Below are positions 52,312 through 61,341 of a stretch of DNA of 64,000 bases, one piece after another. Source of the DNA: Marivirga arenosa (GTDB lineage Bacteria; Bacteroidota; Bacteroidia; Cytophagales; Cyclobacteriaceae); NCBI RefSeq assembly GCF_030503875.2, contig NZ_CP129968.2:3560001-3624000 (forward strand), in the 5' to 3' direction. The notes beneath the pieces were generated by a model that was not told where the DNA came from, searched no databases, and saw only the letters and a list, made by a program, of their open reading frames with translations. Positions within the stretch are counted from its first letter, which is position 1. The number at the start of each line of letters is the position of its first letter. The position numbers and the translations under genes were made by a program.

Positions 52312-54447
52312 TTACATCTCATCTTTAAAAGGCTGCACGCCCATATTATACCAAGCGAATGAATATTTATCCGCTATTCCATCGATGATTTTATCGGTTG
52401 GCTTTCCTGCTCCGTGGCCTGCATTGGTTTCAATTCGAATTAAAACCGGGCTATCGCCTGCATGCTTTTCTTGTAGCTCTGCGGCAAATTTAAATGAATG
52501 CGCAGGTACCACTCTATCGTCATGATCAGCTGTAGTAACCATTGTAGCTGGGTAGTCCACTCCTTCTTTCACATTATGCACTGGAGAATATCCTAATAAG
52601 TATTCAAACATCTCTTTGCTGTCTTCTGAAGTACCATAATCATAAGCCCAACCAGCACCGGCTGTGAAAGTATGGTATCTTAACATATCCATTACGCCTA
52701 CAGCAGGGAAGGCAACTTTCATTAAATTAGGACGCTGAGTCATGGTAGCTCCAACTAATAAACCACCATTCGAGCCACCTGAAATGGCTAACTTATCAGA
52801 ACTGGTATAGCCTTCTTCAATTAAGTATTCAGCTGCTGCGATAAAGTCATCAAATACATTTTGCTTTTGCATTTTTGTACCCGCTTTGTGCCATTCTTCT
52901 CCATATTCTCCTCCTCCTCTTAAGTTAGGTTGCGCGTAGATTCCGCCATTTTCTAACCATACCAAACGGGCAACGCTAAAGCTTGGTCTTAAACTCACAT
53001 TAAAACCACCGTAAGCATAAAGCTCGGTTGGGTTTTTACCGTTTTTCTCCATTCCTTTTTTATAGGTGATGAACATCGGGATTTTTGTTCCGTCCTTACT
53101 TTCGTAAAATACTTGCTCGGTTTCGTAATCTTCCGGATTGAAATCTATTTCTGGTTTCCAGTACAATTCTGAAGTTCCTTCCTCAATATCATATTCAAAA
53201 ATGGCGGAAGGATAAGTGAAAGAGGTAAAGCTATAATACAGTTTTTCATCTTCTTTCTCCGCACCAAAACCACCGGCTGATCCAATGCCTGGCAATTCTA
53301 CCTGACGAACTTTATTGCCTTCATAATCAAATTGATGCACTTCAGTTTTCACATCTACCATATAATTGGCGAAAATATAACCGCCAGCAGTACTCACATT
53401 TAATACATTTTCCGTTTCTGGGATGACATCTTTATAATTCTCCGTAGAAGGATTATTGACATCTACTTCCACCAATCTTCTATTCGGTGCATCGAGATTG
53501 GTTTCAATCAAAAGGCGATCGCCATCATTATCTAAGACCCCATGTTCGCTATCAAAACCTGTAGCAATAGGCACAATAGGGTTATTCCAATCGGATAAAT
53601 CCTTTACATATAATTCATTACCGCTAGTGCTTACAGAGGCTGAAATGAAAAGAAAACGCTCATCATCGCTTACATAGCCGCCAATGTATCGTCTAGGGGT
53701 TTCGCTTCCGCCAAAGATCAATTCGTCTTCAGACTGAGGTGTATTCAATTTATGGTAATACAATTTATGCTCTTGCGTTTTGGCAGAAAGCTCACTTCCT
53801 TCCGGCTTATCATAACTGCTGTAGAAAAAGCCTTCATTGCCTTTCCAGGAGATGCCGCTAAATTTCACATTGCGGATGGTGTCTTCTACTATAGATTTAT
53901 CTTCAGTATCCATTACAATTACTTTTCGCCAATCAGAACCGCCTTCGGAAATAGAATAAGCCAAGAGGCTTCCATCTTTAGTAAAAGAAGTTCCGGCTAG
54001 GGAAGTCGTAGCATCATCAGAGAATGTATTAGGATCTAAGAAGACTTCCTCTTCTCCATCTAATCCTTTTTTGCGATATACTACCCACTGATTTTGTAGG
54101 CCATCGTTTTTGTAGGTGTAATAATAATCTCCATGCTTACGAGGTGACCCTTCTTTGGCATAATTCCAAAGCTCAGTTAATCTCGCTTCAATTTTATCCC
54201 TGAAAGGAATATTATTCAAATAGCCAAAAGTCACTTCATTTTGTGCTTCTACCCATTCGGCTGTTTGCTCCGATCGGTCGTCTTCTAACCAACGGTAAGG
54301 ATCTGGAACCTCAGTCCCAAAATAGGTATCTACAGTATCAACCTTTACGGTTTCTGGATAAGAATTAATCTCCATTTTCTCCTTTTTTTCTTCACTATTG
54401 CAGGCAAATATTGCCAAAGCAAGTGGAAAAGCCCATATTTTTTTCAT
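52312..54447 (-). CDS. Prolyl oligopeptidase family serine peptidase (lipoprotein)
   Basis: 711 residues. The N-terminal helix ends in a lipobox (LAIFAC, Cys16), so it is probably lipidated in the envelope. A seven-bladed propeller region (about 70-430, with DPYRWLEDDRSEQTAEW and the family's FYSSYDKP segment) is followed by the hydrolase: GGFNVSLRP, GGGEYGEEWH, SGGSNGGLL with the catalytic Ser, HDDRVVPAHS with the Asp, and AGHGAGK with the His. This is the S9A prolyl endopeptidase arrangement. It cuts after proline in short peptides. It stands alone; a palindrome pair and a possible terminator lie downstream. Confidence 0.94.
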   Translation of the reverse strand: MKKIWAFPLALAIFACNSEEKKEKMEINSYPETVKVDTVDTYFGTEVPDPYRWLEDDRSEQTAEWVEAQNEVTFGYLNNIPFRDKIEARLTELWNYAKEGSPRKHGDYYYTYKNDGLQNQWVVYRKKGLDGEEEVFLDPNTFSDDATTSLAGTSFTKDGSLLAYSISEGGSDWRKVIVMDTEDKSIVEDTIRNVKFSGISWKGNEGFFYSSYDKPEGSELSAKTQEHKLYYHKLNTPQSEDELIFGGSETPRRYIGGYVSDDERFLFISASVSTSGNELYVKDLSDWNNPIVPIATGFDSEHGVLDNDGDRLLIETNLDAPNRRLVEVDVNNPSTENYKDVIPETENVLNVSTAGGYIFANYMVDVKTEVHQFDYEGNKVRQVELPGIGSAGGFGAEKEDEKLYYSFTSFTYPSAIFEYDIEEGTSELYWKPEIDFNPEDYETEQVFYESKDGTKIPMFITYKKGMEKNGKNPTELYAYGGFNVSLRPSFSVARLVWLENGGIYAQPNLRGGGEYGEEWHKAGTKMQKQNVFDDFIAAAEYLIEEGYTSSDKLAISGGSNGGLLVGATMTQRPNLMKVAFPAVGVMDMLRYHTFTAGAGWAYDYGTSEDSKEMFEYLLGYSPVHNVKEGVDYPATMVTTADHDDRVVPAHSFKFAAELQEKHAGDSPVLIRIETNAGHGAGKPTDKIIDGIADKYSFAWYNMGVQPFKDEM

Positions 54448-54504
54448 AGTTGTAGCATTTAAATTTGAACTAAAATAAGGGCTTTTCGGGAGAAAATCAG
54501 CAGA

Positions 54505-54536
54505 TTTATAAAAGCGGTGGAAGTTGGGGATGGTGG
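54505..54536. repeat. Direct repeat, copy 1
   Basis: A TTTATAAAAGCGGTGGAAG-type stretch of about 32 bases, matched with one mismatch by copy 2 at 55423; AGAAAATCA occurs shortly before both. The two copies flank the pair of small lipoprotein genes. Confidence 0.7.
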
Positions 54537-54550
54537 GTTTTAATAGATAA

Positions 54551-54898
54551 TTAATTCATTTCGATTAAAACTGAATCTTTTTGTATCTCTATTTCAAAAC
54601 TTCTATTTAACGAAGCTCCATTTGTATAGTAGCCGAAACACTTTTGATGTTTAAGTTCGCCTTTATTATAAACTTCTAATTGATAGCAACCATCACCTAT
54701 TACTGTAGTGTCAAATCTAATGGAACCAGCATGTCTGCTATCAATTTTAACATTTCTGAATACTGTTTGATTGGCCTCAGATACAAAAATTAATGCACTG
54801 TCATAATCAATATCCGATCTATTAATTAAGACCACATCTGGTTCATTCTTAATGCAGCTCACTAGCAATAAAGTAAATAGTATTAGAACTGTTCTCAT
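54551..54898 (-). CDS. Small lipoprotein, unknown
   Basis: 115 residues. The hydrophobic start ends in a lipobox LLVSC, so the mature chain begins at Cys15. The rest looks like a small beta-sandwich (VVLINRSDIDYDSALIFVSEA, SIRFDTTVIGDGCYQLEVYNKG). It has three further Cys, two of which could pair. Not recognised. It follows the next gene upstream by 36 bases and may share its transcript. Both lie between copies of a direct repeat, so they may have been gained or duplicated as a unit, but the two proteins are not clearly alike beyond the signal. Confidence 0.65.
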   Translation of the reverse strand: MRTVLILFTLLLVSCIKNEPDVVLINRSDIDYDSALIFVSEANQTVFRNVKIDSRHAGSIRFDTTVIGDGCYQLEVYNKGELKHQKCFGYYTNGASLNRSFEIEIQKDSVLIEMN

Positions 54899-54934
54899 AT
54901 CTTTTCAATTCGCATTTAGGATTCGGAAAAAATA

Positions 54935-55270
54935 TTACAAGCTAAAGCTTAGCTCTATTGAACCATTTTTGGCTCGGTATGGATCAATAGTATATTTAAC
55001 GACTTTTTTACCGTAGTAGTCACCATTAATTAAGGTGTCTATAGTGCCAGTAAGTACTATATCATAATATCCATCCCTTTTTATCTTAATGGAATCATTA
55101 ACATAGCCTTTAGCTTGAATAGTCCAACTTACATAGGTTTTGTCCTCATACGGGATCAATTCTACCTCCTGAGGAGAGTCGAAATCAGAAAATGTGATGT
55201 CAGCTTCGTCTGTAGTTGGACTGCAAGATATAAATGCGAAGGAAATAAATAGTATGATAGACTTTTTCAT
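54935..55270 (-). CDS. Small lipoprotein, unknown
   Basis: 111 residues. Lipobox FISC gives a mature Cys16. A beta-rich remainder (VELIPYEDKTYVSWTIQAKGYVNDSIKIKRDGY, then VKYTIDP) suggests an immunoglobulin-like fold exposed at the envelope. Not recognised. It starts the two-gene lipoprotein unit; the 325 bases upstream (55271-55595) hold only the second copy of the direct repeat and AT-rich DNA. Function unknown. Confidence 0.65.
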   Translation of the reverse strand: MKKSIILFISFAFISCSPTTDEADITFSDFDSPQEVELIPYEDKTYVSWTIQAKGYVNDSIKIKRDGYYDIVLTGTIDTLINGDYYGKKVVKYTIDPYRAKNGSIELSFSL

Positions 55271-55422
55271 CGCTCATTGATTTGTGGGTATCATTTCCGA
55301 ATTTGACGTTGCTTCACCAAAAGAACCATTTTGTAAGTGAGATAATCTTCTCAAATCTCCCTAAGAAATTGCGATTGAATAATCTCTTCAAAAGAGAAAT
55401 AATTCTGTAGAAAATCATAACT

Positions 55423-55454
55423 TTTATAAAAGCGGTGGAAGATGGGGATGGTGG
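55423..55454. repeat. Direct repeat, copy 2
   Basis: The same 32-base stretch as at 54505, with one base changed (GGAAGATGGGG for GGAAGTTGGGG). Nothing else is seen in 55271-55595. Confidence 0.7.
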
Positions 55455-55595
55455 CTATTATTTATTTAATTCTTGAGCATATCTACTGTTATTCAAGAAA
55501 ATTCATATACCCTTTTAAAATAAATTTAAAAACAGACTCCAAACCTAAACATAATTAGCAATTTATTTTGTAAATACCTTGATACAAAGACTGTA

Positions 55596-56588
55596 CTAAT
55601 TTCCTAAAAAAAGAGGGCTTCTCATTTTGTACATCATATTCCTATTCTTATTTTTTATCGATTGAGTAACAATTGCATAAAGGTATTGATTCGATATATT
55701 TACTTTAAAAACTCTTCCTTTCGGTAGTTTATTAGATAAGTCGATGACTTTATCTTTATCAAAATACATCAATTTATACACACGATTTTCGGTTTCTTTA
55801 TTAGCGAATAAACTATAAAACACAATGTGCCCATTCTCAAAATGGAATAACTCTGATGAAGCAATCTGATAATCTTCAACATTTGGTAAATCCGGAACTT
55901 TGAAAGAATTAAAGTTTAGTTCCTTGTCGAACTGATAAAGTTCTTTATTGTAGATGTCTATTATAGACATATTACTTTCTGATACACTGGCAGAAAAAGG
56001 GAAAATAACATCGAATGTGTGTTTTCCATCTATTTTATAGTTGATCACTTCTTTATTATCAATAAATACGCTTTGTTCACTATATTTTCTTCTATCTACC
56101 TGACTAAAGCTTACTAAATGAGATTGGAAGTAAAATCTTTCTGAGTCCTGATTTCCTTTACCTATATTTTCGCAGTTAACTGGATATACCACTTCATTAT
56201 CTATTCTAAAGAATAATAACCCAGGCTCATAATCCAATGAACAAAAATCATTTTTATAAAAAAATAAAGGCTTAAAACTAAATAACTGTTTGTCATAATC
56301 ATAAAATAAAGAAAGTTCTGCTGGTGCACATTTTACTGCAATGCTATCGAGATGTAAATTTTCTTTACTTAATAATATAATATAGGCTATAGAATTTCCA
56401 GGCTCTGTGGTTACAATCACTTTTTGATGACCATAAGTGATCATATCATGGATAGTTCCTTGATCATTGCCATAGATTAACTCGAAATCAGTAATAAATA
56501 AATCATCATCTATCGATTGTGCTTTCGAATGATTAGCCAGTATTATAAGCAAAAGCGTAAATACAATATTACTGAATATTGATCTCAT
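55596..56588 (-). CDS. Exported beta-propeller-like protein
   Basis: 330 residues from ATG 56588; the longer frame from 56618 adds ten residues before the signal peptide and lies inside the upstream gene. The signal peptide ends HSKAQ. Repeated short strands with aromatic turns (LFFYKNDFCSLDY, LFHFENGHIVFYSLF) fit a six-bladed propeller like its neighbour. It overlaps the stop of the upstream propeller gene by 20 bases, so they are translated together. It shows no catalytic motif. Likely a periplasmic or surface binding protein working with the upstream lipoprotein. Confidence 0.6.
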   Translation of the reverse strand: MRSIFSNIVFTLLLIILANHSKAQSIDDDLFITDFELIYGNDQGTIHDMITYGHQKVIVTTEPGNSIAYIILLSKENLHLDSIAVKCAPAELSLFYDYDKQLFSFKPLFFYKNDFCSLDYEPGLLFFRIDNEVVYPVNCENIGKGNQDSERFYFQSHLVSFSQVDRRKYSEQSVFIDNKEVINYKIDGKHTFDVIFPFSASVSESNMSIIDIYNKELYQFDKELNFNSFKVPDLPNVEDYQIASSELFHFENGHIVFYSLFANKETENRVYKLMYFDKDKVIDLSNKLPKGRVFKVNISNQYLYAIVTQSIKNKNRNMMYKMRSPLFLGN

Positions 56589-57576
56589 ATAAATATATTT
56601 TCTCGGAGTTAAAATCATTGGTGATCAGTGTGTCTTGTAAAACAGATAAATTTACAGCTGCATTTGGAAGTTTTATAGAATTAAGAAAAAGCATATCTTT
56701 ATTAAATACACTAATTGTATTTCTATAATTTTTCAATATCACTTCTTCATCTGATAAATCTTGACCTATTTCGTTAAAGTCTAATTCCCTAATGATAAAA
56801 ACTAAACTATCATTAAACAAATAGCTATCATAGGCTTGATAATATGGGGGCTTCACAACACTTTCATCTAAAAAGAAATCCATATCACCGCTAAACGGTA
56901 GAAGATCGGTCTTGATTGTATTGTATGCTTTATCAATTAGAAAATACTCTCCGTACCAATCGAATATTAATAAAAATCTACTATTACTGATATTAATTAA
57001 TTTATGAGAGTAGTACATTCTTTCTTCAATATATTTAGATTCTACTTCTAGTTGTTTTACTAACTCGATTGAGGTGGCAGTTCTAGAAAAATCAAAACTG
57101 TACAGAGAAAAATGTTCATCTTCTTCATTGAATCCTGCAGTTAAAAAGCCACCATTCCATTTGATGACACTGTAGGCCATATCTAAACTAAAAGGGTATT
57201 TACCTAGCAGCTTCAGACTTTCGTCAAAGACAACTACAACATTAGGGCCAATTATAAATACATATTCATCAGTGATAGAGTGTGAATAAATATTGAGAAT
57301 TTCATTAGGTGCTTCTCCTTTTTTAATCAAAGTCTTATTAAAAGAAAAATCAGAATTTAATGCAATAATAGACTCATTGAAAGGATCTTGGTATATCAAA
57401 TATTTTTTAAATCGTTGAGGAGCTGTCCTGAATGCTGTTTGCATGTCAGGAATATTTAACTCTATATCTTTTAGCAATTTAATGTCAATTAAGCCCTTTT
57501 CAGTATTAGATTTTTTAGGATTGCAAGAAATAACGGCAATTACGAGCAACACAAGATATTTAGACAAATTATTCAT
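56569..57576 (-). CDS. 6-bladed beta-propeller lipoprotein (BF3164-like)
   Basis: 335 residues. The N-terminus is a lipoprotein signal with lipobox AVISC (Cys18 or 19). The mature chain starts DIKLLKDIELNIPDMQTAFRTAPQRF and has repeated propeller strands (YLIYQDPFNESIIALNS, KKGEAPNEIL, FLTAGFNEEDEHFSLYSFD). The GEAPNE turn is the family mark of the BF3164-like 6-bladed propellers, which in gut Bacteroidota accompany short secreted peptides of the NVEALA type. Here a 68-residue secreted peptide gene lies 57 bases upstream on the same strand, as in those loci. Role unknown; peptide handling at the cell surface is inference. Confidence 0.7.
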   Translation of the reverse strand: MNNLSKYLVLLVIAVISCNPKKSNTEKGLIDIKLLKDIELNIPDMQTAFRTAPQRFKKYLIYQDPFNESIIALNSDFSFNKTLIKKGEAPNEILNIYSHSITDEYVFIIGPNVVVVFDESLKLLGKYPFSLDMAYSVIKWNGGFLTAGFNEEDEHFSLYSFDFSRTATSIELVKQLEVESKYIEERMYYSHKLINISNSRFLLIFDWYGEYFLIDKAYNTIKTDLLPFSGDMDFFLDESVVKPPYYQAYDSYLFNDSLVFIIRELDFNEIGQDLSDEEVILKNYRNTISVFNKDMLFLNSIKLPNAAVNLSVLQDTLITNDFNSEKIYLYEINIQ

Positions 57577-57632
57577 TTTAAGGACAATAGAAAAGACGAG
57601 ATTTCACTCGTCTTAAATTAATTTCAAAAATT

Positions 57633-57839
57633 TCACAAACAAACTTTAACAACAGCTCCACCATGACATTTAGCTACTGCTTGTGCGCTTTCGGAACTTA
57701 ATTCACCTCCATCAATTTTTTTTAGTGCTTTTTTCAATTTTCTACAGCCACAATTAATAGCCAATGCCTGAGCTGTCATTCCACTACCTAAGGAAAGTAG
57801 GAAAAATGCTATGAATGTAATTCTTTTAATTCGTTTCAT
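57633..57839 (-). CDS. Small secreted four-cysteine peptide
   Basis: 68 residues. A clear signal peptide (KRITFIAFFLLSLGSGMTAQ, cleavage near 24-27) leaves a mature peptide of about 41-44 residues with four Cys at 30, 32, 58 and 67 (INCGCRKLKK, then KCHGGAVVKVCL), rich in Lys and Gly. The four Cys could form two disulfides or be modified. It is followed at 57 bases by two overlapping beta-propeller genes, the same order as NVEALA-type secreted peptides with BF3164-like lipoproteins, although the NVEALA motif itself is missing. It may be a bacteriocin-like or signalling peptide. No homologue was recognised. Confidence 0.6.
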   Translation of the reverse strand: MKRIKRITFIAFFLLSLGSGMTAQALAINCGCRKLKKALKKIDGGELSSESAQAVAKCHGGAVVKVCL

Positions 57840-58222
57840 TTTTAATGAATTTGAGATTATAAAATAGATTTAATATCAATTCAATACTATACTACCATAA
57901 AAGAAAATGAAAACTAAACTTTATCCGTGGCGCCTTAGGGATAGGGAGGATAGTCATTCACTTTACAAGGTTTTGGTCAAACTAAATTCAGACTAAATCC
58001 TAACTTTTGAGTGTTAGTATTTTATTGATATCCAAAGAAAAATAAACTATTTAATTTTTCCTAATTCATTACAAGTGTTTTTTTGTATTCAAATTATTTT
58101 AGTAGTTCTTTATAGCCCTTAAAATTAATTTGAGCTTGTTTTTAGTACATTTCACTTTTATATAAAATATTTTTATGTGTTAAAACATACATTAACAATA
58201 TAGATGAATCACGGGTATGGAT
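57840..58222. other. Gene-free AT-rich interval
   Basis: 383 bases between the micropeptide start and the broken surface-protein gene. I saw no reading frame, hairpin of note or repeat; it must hold the promoter of the micropeptide operon, but no convincing TAnnTTTG was found. Confidence 0.5.
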
Positions 58223-59068
58223 TCACTCAATACCCATAAATTCGAGCTCATAGGCAGGCTCAAAGGCGGTGTTTTCTTCATAAGATAGTATATTCCAATT
58301 CACCATTTGTTTTTTGTTTCTTATAAAGCCCTTATTATTTCCCAATCGCATTTCAATTCTTAATGCCTGGCTTGATTGCTTATATTGTTGGAATGATATT
58401 TCATTATCAATTTGATAACCCACCAATTCAATGGCTATGACGATTGGATCATTTTTTGAAAATATGATTTTTTCTGCCAAAAAATCAGTTTCAATTACTT
58501 ACTTTATTTTTCTGGCATATACCTTATTTGTTCTACTTGTAATCAAATTGGATGGCCGTCCATTGTCAGCTAATTCGTAAACATTTATCTTAATCAAGGG
58601 AGGGTGCTTACCTAATTTCACTGGTATTTTAACATTTGTTAATTGAACTTGATTGAATTCCTTCAACTCCACCACCATTCCTAATTCAAAGGAAGACATA
58701 CTTAATACCATGAAGGTAGTCTTGTATTTGCCTTCAGGATAGATTGAAATTTGAGAGTCATCCACTGTTTTATTACCACTCACCTTAACTTCCTCAAGAA
58801 GGATTGGACTAGGTTTTAAGTAAATGATGTTTTCCGATAAATCATTTAAAAGGATGAGCGTATCTTTATAATTGATATGCGTGATTATTATCGAATCTGC
58901 TTCAATTGAAAGATTCCCTTCTCATCAGAATAAGTACCTGATCCATTTATCATGTTAATATGAGCAAATTGAACTGCAGCACTATCTTTTTTGATTTAAT
59001 AGATGAAATTCTTGAGCATTGGTAAAAAACAAAGGTACACTAAGAAAAAGCGTCAATAAGTATTTCAT
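58223..59068 (-). pseudogene. Broken carboxypeptidase-regulatory-like (CarboxypepD_reg) surface protein gene
   Basis: The gene starts at ATG 59068 with a good signal peptide (KYLLTLFLSVPLFFTNAQ). A frameshift in an A run at about 59005-58990 is followed by FAHINMINGSGTYSDEKGIF, a second shift near 58905 leads to ADSIIITHINYKDTLILL, YLKPSPILLEEVKVSG and YPEGKYKTTFMVLS, and an in-frame TAA at 58499-58501 interrupts the end before FSKNDPIVIAIELVG. Joined, these give one protein of about 280 residues of the Bacteroidota family with an N-terminal carboxypeptidase-D regulatory-like domain followed by a beta-sandwich. At least three lesions make it a pseudogene. Sequencing error is unlikely for all three. 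Confidence 0.75.
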
Positions 59069-59108
59069 TTATTGGGTTTTAGGTTAAAATAAATCAAAGT
59101 AATAAAAA

Positions 59109-60296
59109 TCAAAACCCATTAATCTCGCACTTCACAATAGCAAGATTATCTCCATCTTCAAAGTTTTGAATTTTTGATAGTAGTGTTTGGTTGAGATCAC
59201 TTTTTGATGAGTTTTTAATTAGCTCTTCCTCCAGATTTTCATTTTGGGCTTCTAAGCTTACTATAAAATAAATATGGTTGCCATTCATGGCTATGGGTCT
59301 ATGCTGATATCCGATTTTTTCTTCAGTTTGCAACCCGAAAACATCATTACTGATCTTATCAACAACAGTTGATTCGCCTGTTTTGGTATTGGTATATACA
59401 TGAAAATCCTTTTCCTTTTTTCTTACTAAAGCAAACATTAGGTCTTCTTCCAACAGAAAATTTCCTAAGCCATAGGCATATCCGCTTTTGGCCATAGCTT
59501 GGCTAAATTCTCTGACATCTTGATAGGAATTATCCAATAATTCGGCTGGAATGTTATCTTGACCAAAATCAAGATATAAAGAGTCTTTTACCCCATCTTC
59601 AATCAATTCATAAACATGTTGATTATAAACCTGATAGAAACTGGCGGGATTTTTCGAAAAATTTCTTGGCTCGATAAAAAGCATAAAATCTGCTTTTTGC
59701 TCATCAAAAGGGAGATAGCTTGCTTTCACTTTTCCTTTATTTCTATTCCAAATTTGCATTTGATAACCTGACTTTCCAGCATAGAAATTTCCTCCATAGA
59801 GGAAATAATCTTCTCCATTCAAACTCATTAAGCTTTTTGTCCCCTGCATAAGCTCATTTTGATAGACTGATTTCAAATTACCTTCCAAATCAAATGTTAA
59901 TATTTTTCCGGACTGACCATCCAAAAGCTCGATTTGGCCATCTGGATTGATAAAAAAATTACTTAGTTCCTGATATTGATTAGGCCCCTCTCCTTTTTCA
60001 GATATCAATATCTCATTACCTGTAATCATGTTTTTAATGAGGAGATAATCTAATCCCCAACCGCAATGAAGCACTAAATAGTCATTATGTACGGAGACTT
60101 TCATTAGATTATCCACCACTAAACTGTCAGAAAAATAAATAATATCCTTAAGCTTGAAATGATCACTTGCTTTGAGCGTTTTCGCTTCATCCAGGTTAAT
60201 CTGAATGGATTGGAAGGAAGTTTTTTCACCTTCTTTACTACCTCCACATGAAACAATTAAAAAACTAACGGCTACTAAGCATAAAACTCTAATCAT
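59109..60296 (-). CDS. 6-bladed beta-propeller lipoprotein
   Basis: 395 residues. Lipobox VSCGGS (Cys17) and a KEGEKTSFQSIQINL start. The propeller family turn GEGPNQYQELSNFFIN is the counterpart of GEAPNE in the protein at 56569. Strand repeats continue (LTFDLEGNLKSVYQNEL, YFLYGGNFYAGKSG, IYFIVSLEAQNENL). It is therefore a paralogue of the micropeptide-linked propellers, separated from them by the broken surface-protein gene; all four lie on one strand. It is likely outer-membrane or periplasmic and binding in nature. Function unknown. Confidence 0.7.
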   Translation of the reverse strand: MIRVLCLVAVSFLIVSCGGSKEGEKTSFQSIQINLDEAKTLKASDHFKLKDIIYFSDSLVVDNLMKVSVHNDYLVLHCGWGLDYLLIKNMITGNEILISEKGEGPNQYQELSNFFINPDGQIELLDGQSGKILTFDLEGNLKSVYQNELMQGTKSLMSLNGEDYFLYGGNFYAGKSGYQMQIWNRNKGKVKASYLPFDEQKADFMLFIEPRNFSKNPASFYQVYNQHVYELIEDGVKDSLYLDFGQDNIPAELLDNSYQDVREFSQAMAKSGYAYGLGNFLLEEDLMFALVRKKEKDFHVYTNTKTGESTVVDKISNDVFGLQTEEKIGYQHRPIAMNGNHIYFIVSLEAQNENLEEELIKNSSKSDLNQTLLSKIQNFEDGDNLAIVKCEINGF

Positions 60297-60336
60297 AGAC
60301 TAAATTCCAAAAACGAATAAACTGTATATCTTAATT

Positions 60337-61320
60337 TTACTTCAATAATTTCTTTAACTCTTTATCCTCCACATTGAGCAATCCTACTTTAGGTAATCTC
60401 TTCGTCAGCTCGCGCCAATTTGCATCTTCAGCATATATTTTTTGAAGCATTTCAACTGCTTTATCAGTTTTCCCGTCATTGGCTAGAGTAATAGCCGTCC
60501 AATATTGCATTTCCAAATTGTCCGGAAACATTTCCATGGCCGCATTATACTCATTCATGGCTTCTTGCATCTGCGCTTTTTCTACATATAGATCACCTTG
60601 ATTCATATGCTGGTAGGCACGATACACCTTAACTAATCTGTTCAATTCCTTTACAGGATTCTCATGATCATCCACTCTCAAATCTAATACACTATCATTC
60701 CATGGTTCATCGCTAGCTTCTGGCTTAACAATTAACAAGGCAGCGGATTGCTTTCCTCTTATATCTCCGCCTTGAGCTTGAGCGGCTTCTAAAACTTTCA
60801 CCATTCTTTCCGCTAATGGCAAATCGCTGTATTTTTTCCAAGCCTTTTCCATTTCGGGAACCACGGTATCGTTTAGCATCATATTGGCTTGCACGGAAAA
60901 ATTTTTTCCATTCGCATGACCTGCTTCATCAATACATTTAGCTCCCGTGTGAGTTGCCACTCTTCCTTTAACATCCAAAATAGCAACTTGTCTGAAGGCT
61001 TTACCTTCATCATTATTCAATAGACTATCCAAGGCTTCCTGTGGGCTTAAACCAGACTTTAGCATAGCTAAACCTCTCATGCCAAATGATTTATTGGTGA
61101 AGGATTGAGTCGCTACTACTCCAACACCTGCTTCTCCCCAAGATACTGCTGTACCCACACTAAACCAATGGCTTTGAACTGCCACTGCCATTTCTCCTGT
61201 ATTAGCATCTCTAGCAACTATTGAATAAGTATGCGCTAAAGGATCTGTCGGTCTATTTAATTGAGCAAATAGATTTAAATTCAAGAAAGTGATAAGTATT
61301 ATTAAGAATGACTTTTTCAT
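60337..61320 (-). CDS. Secreted DUF1028 protein with C-terminal TPR
   Basis: 327 residues with a signal peptide ending LFAQ. The DUF1028 domain runs from about 27 to 225: THTYSIVARDANTGEMAVAVQSHWFSVG-like start, GEAGVGVVATQSFTN, LDSLLNNDEGKAFRQVAILD, and KGRVATHTGAKC. The fold is Ntn-hydrolase-like but the activity is unknown. Residues about 235-327 are two or three TPR helices (YVEKAQMQEAMNEYNAAMEMFP, DKAVEMLQKIY), a known add-on for this family. It lies 21 bases downstream of the iminopeptidase-like gene, so the two may share a transcript and a peptide-processing role. Confidence 0.85.
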   Translation of the reverse strand: MKKSFLIILITFLNLNLFAQLNRPTDPLAHTYSIVARDANTGEMAVAVQSHWFSVGTAVSWGEAGVGVVATQSFTNKSFGMRGLAMLKSGLSPQEALDSLLNNDEGKAFRQVAILDVKGRVATHTGAKCIDEAGHANGKNFSVQANMMLNDTVVPEMEKAWKKYSDLPLAERMVKVLEAAQAQGGDIRGKQSAALLIVKPEASDEPWNDSVLDLRVDDHENPVKELNRLVKVYRAYQHMNQGDLYVEKAQMQEAMNEYNAAMEMFPDNLEMQYWTAITLANDGKTDKAVEMLQKIYAEDANWRELTKRLPKVGLLNVEDKELKKLLK

Positions 61321-61341
61321 ATTTAGATATTTATAGTATGA

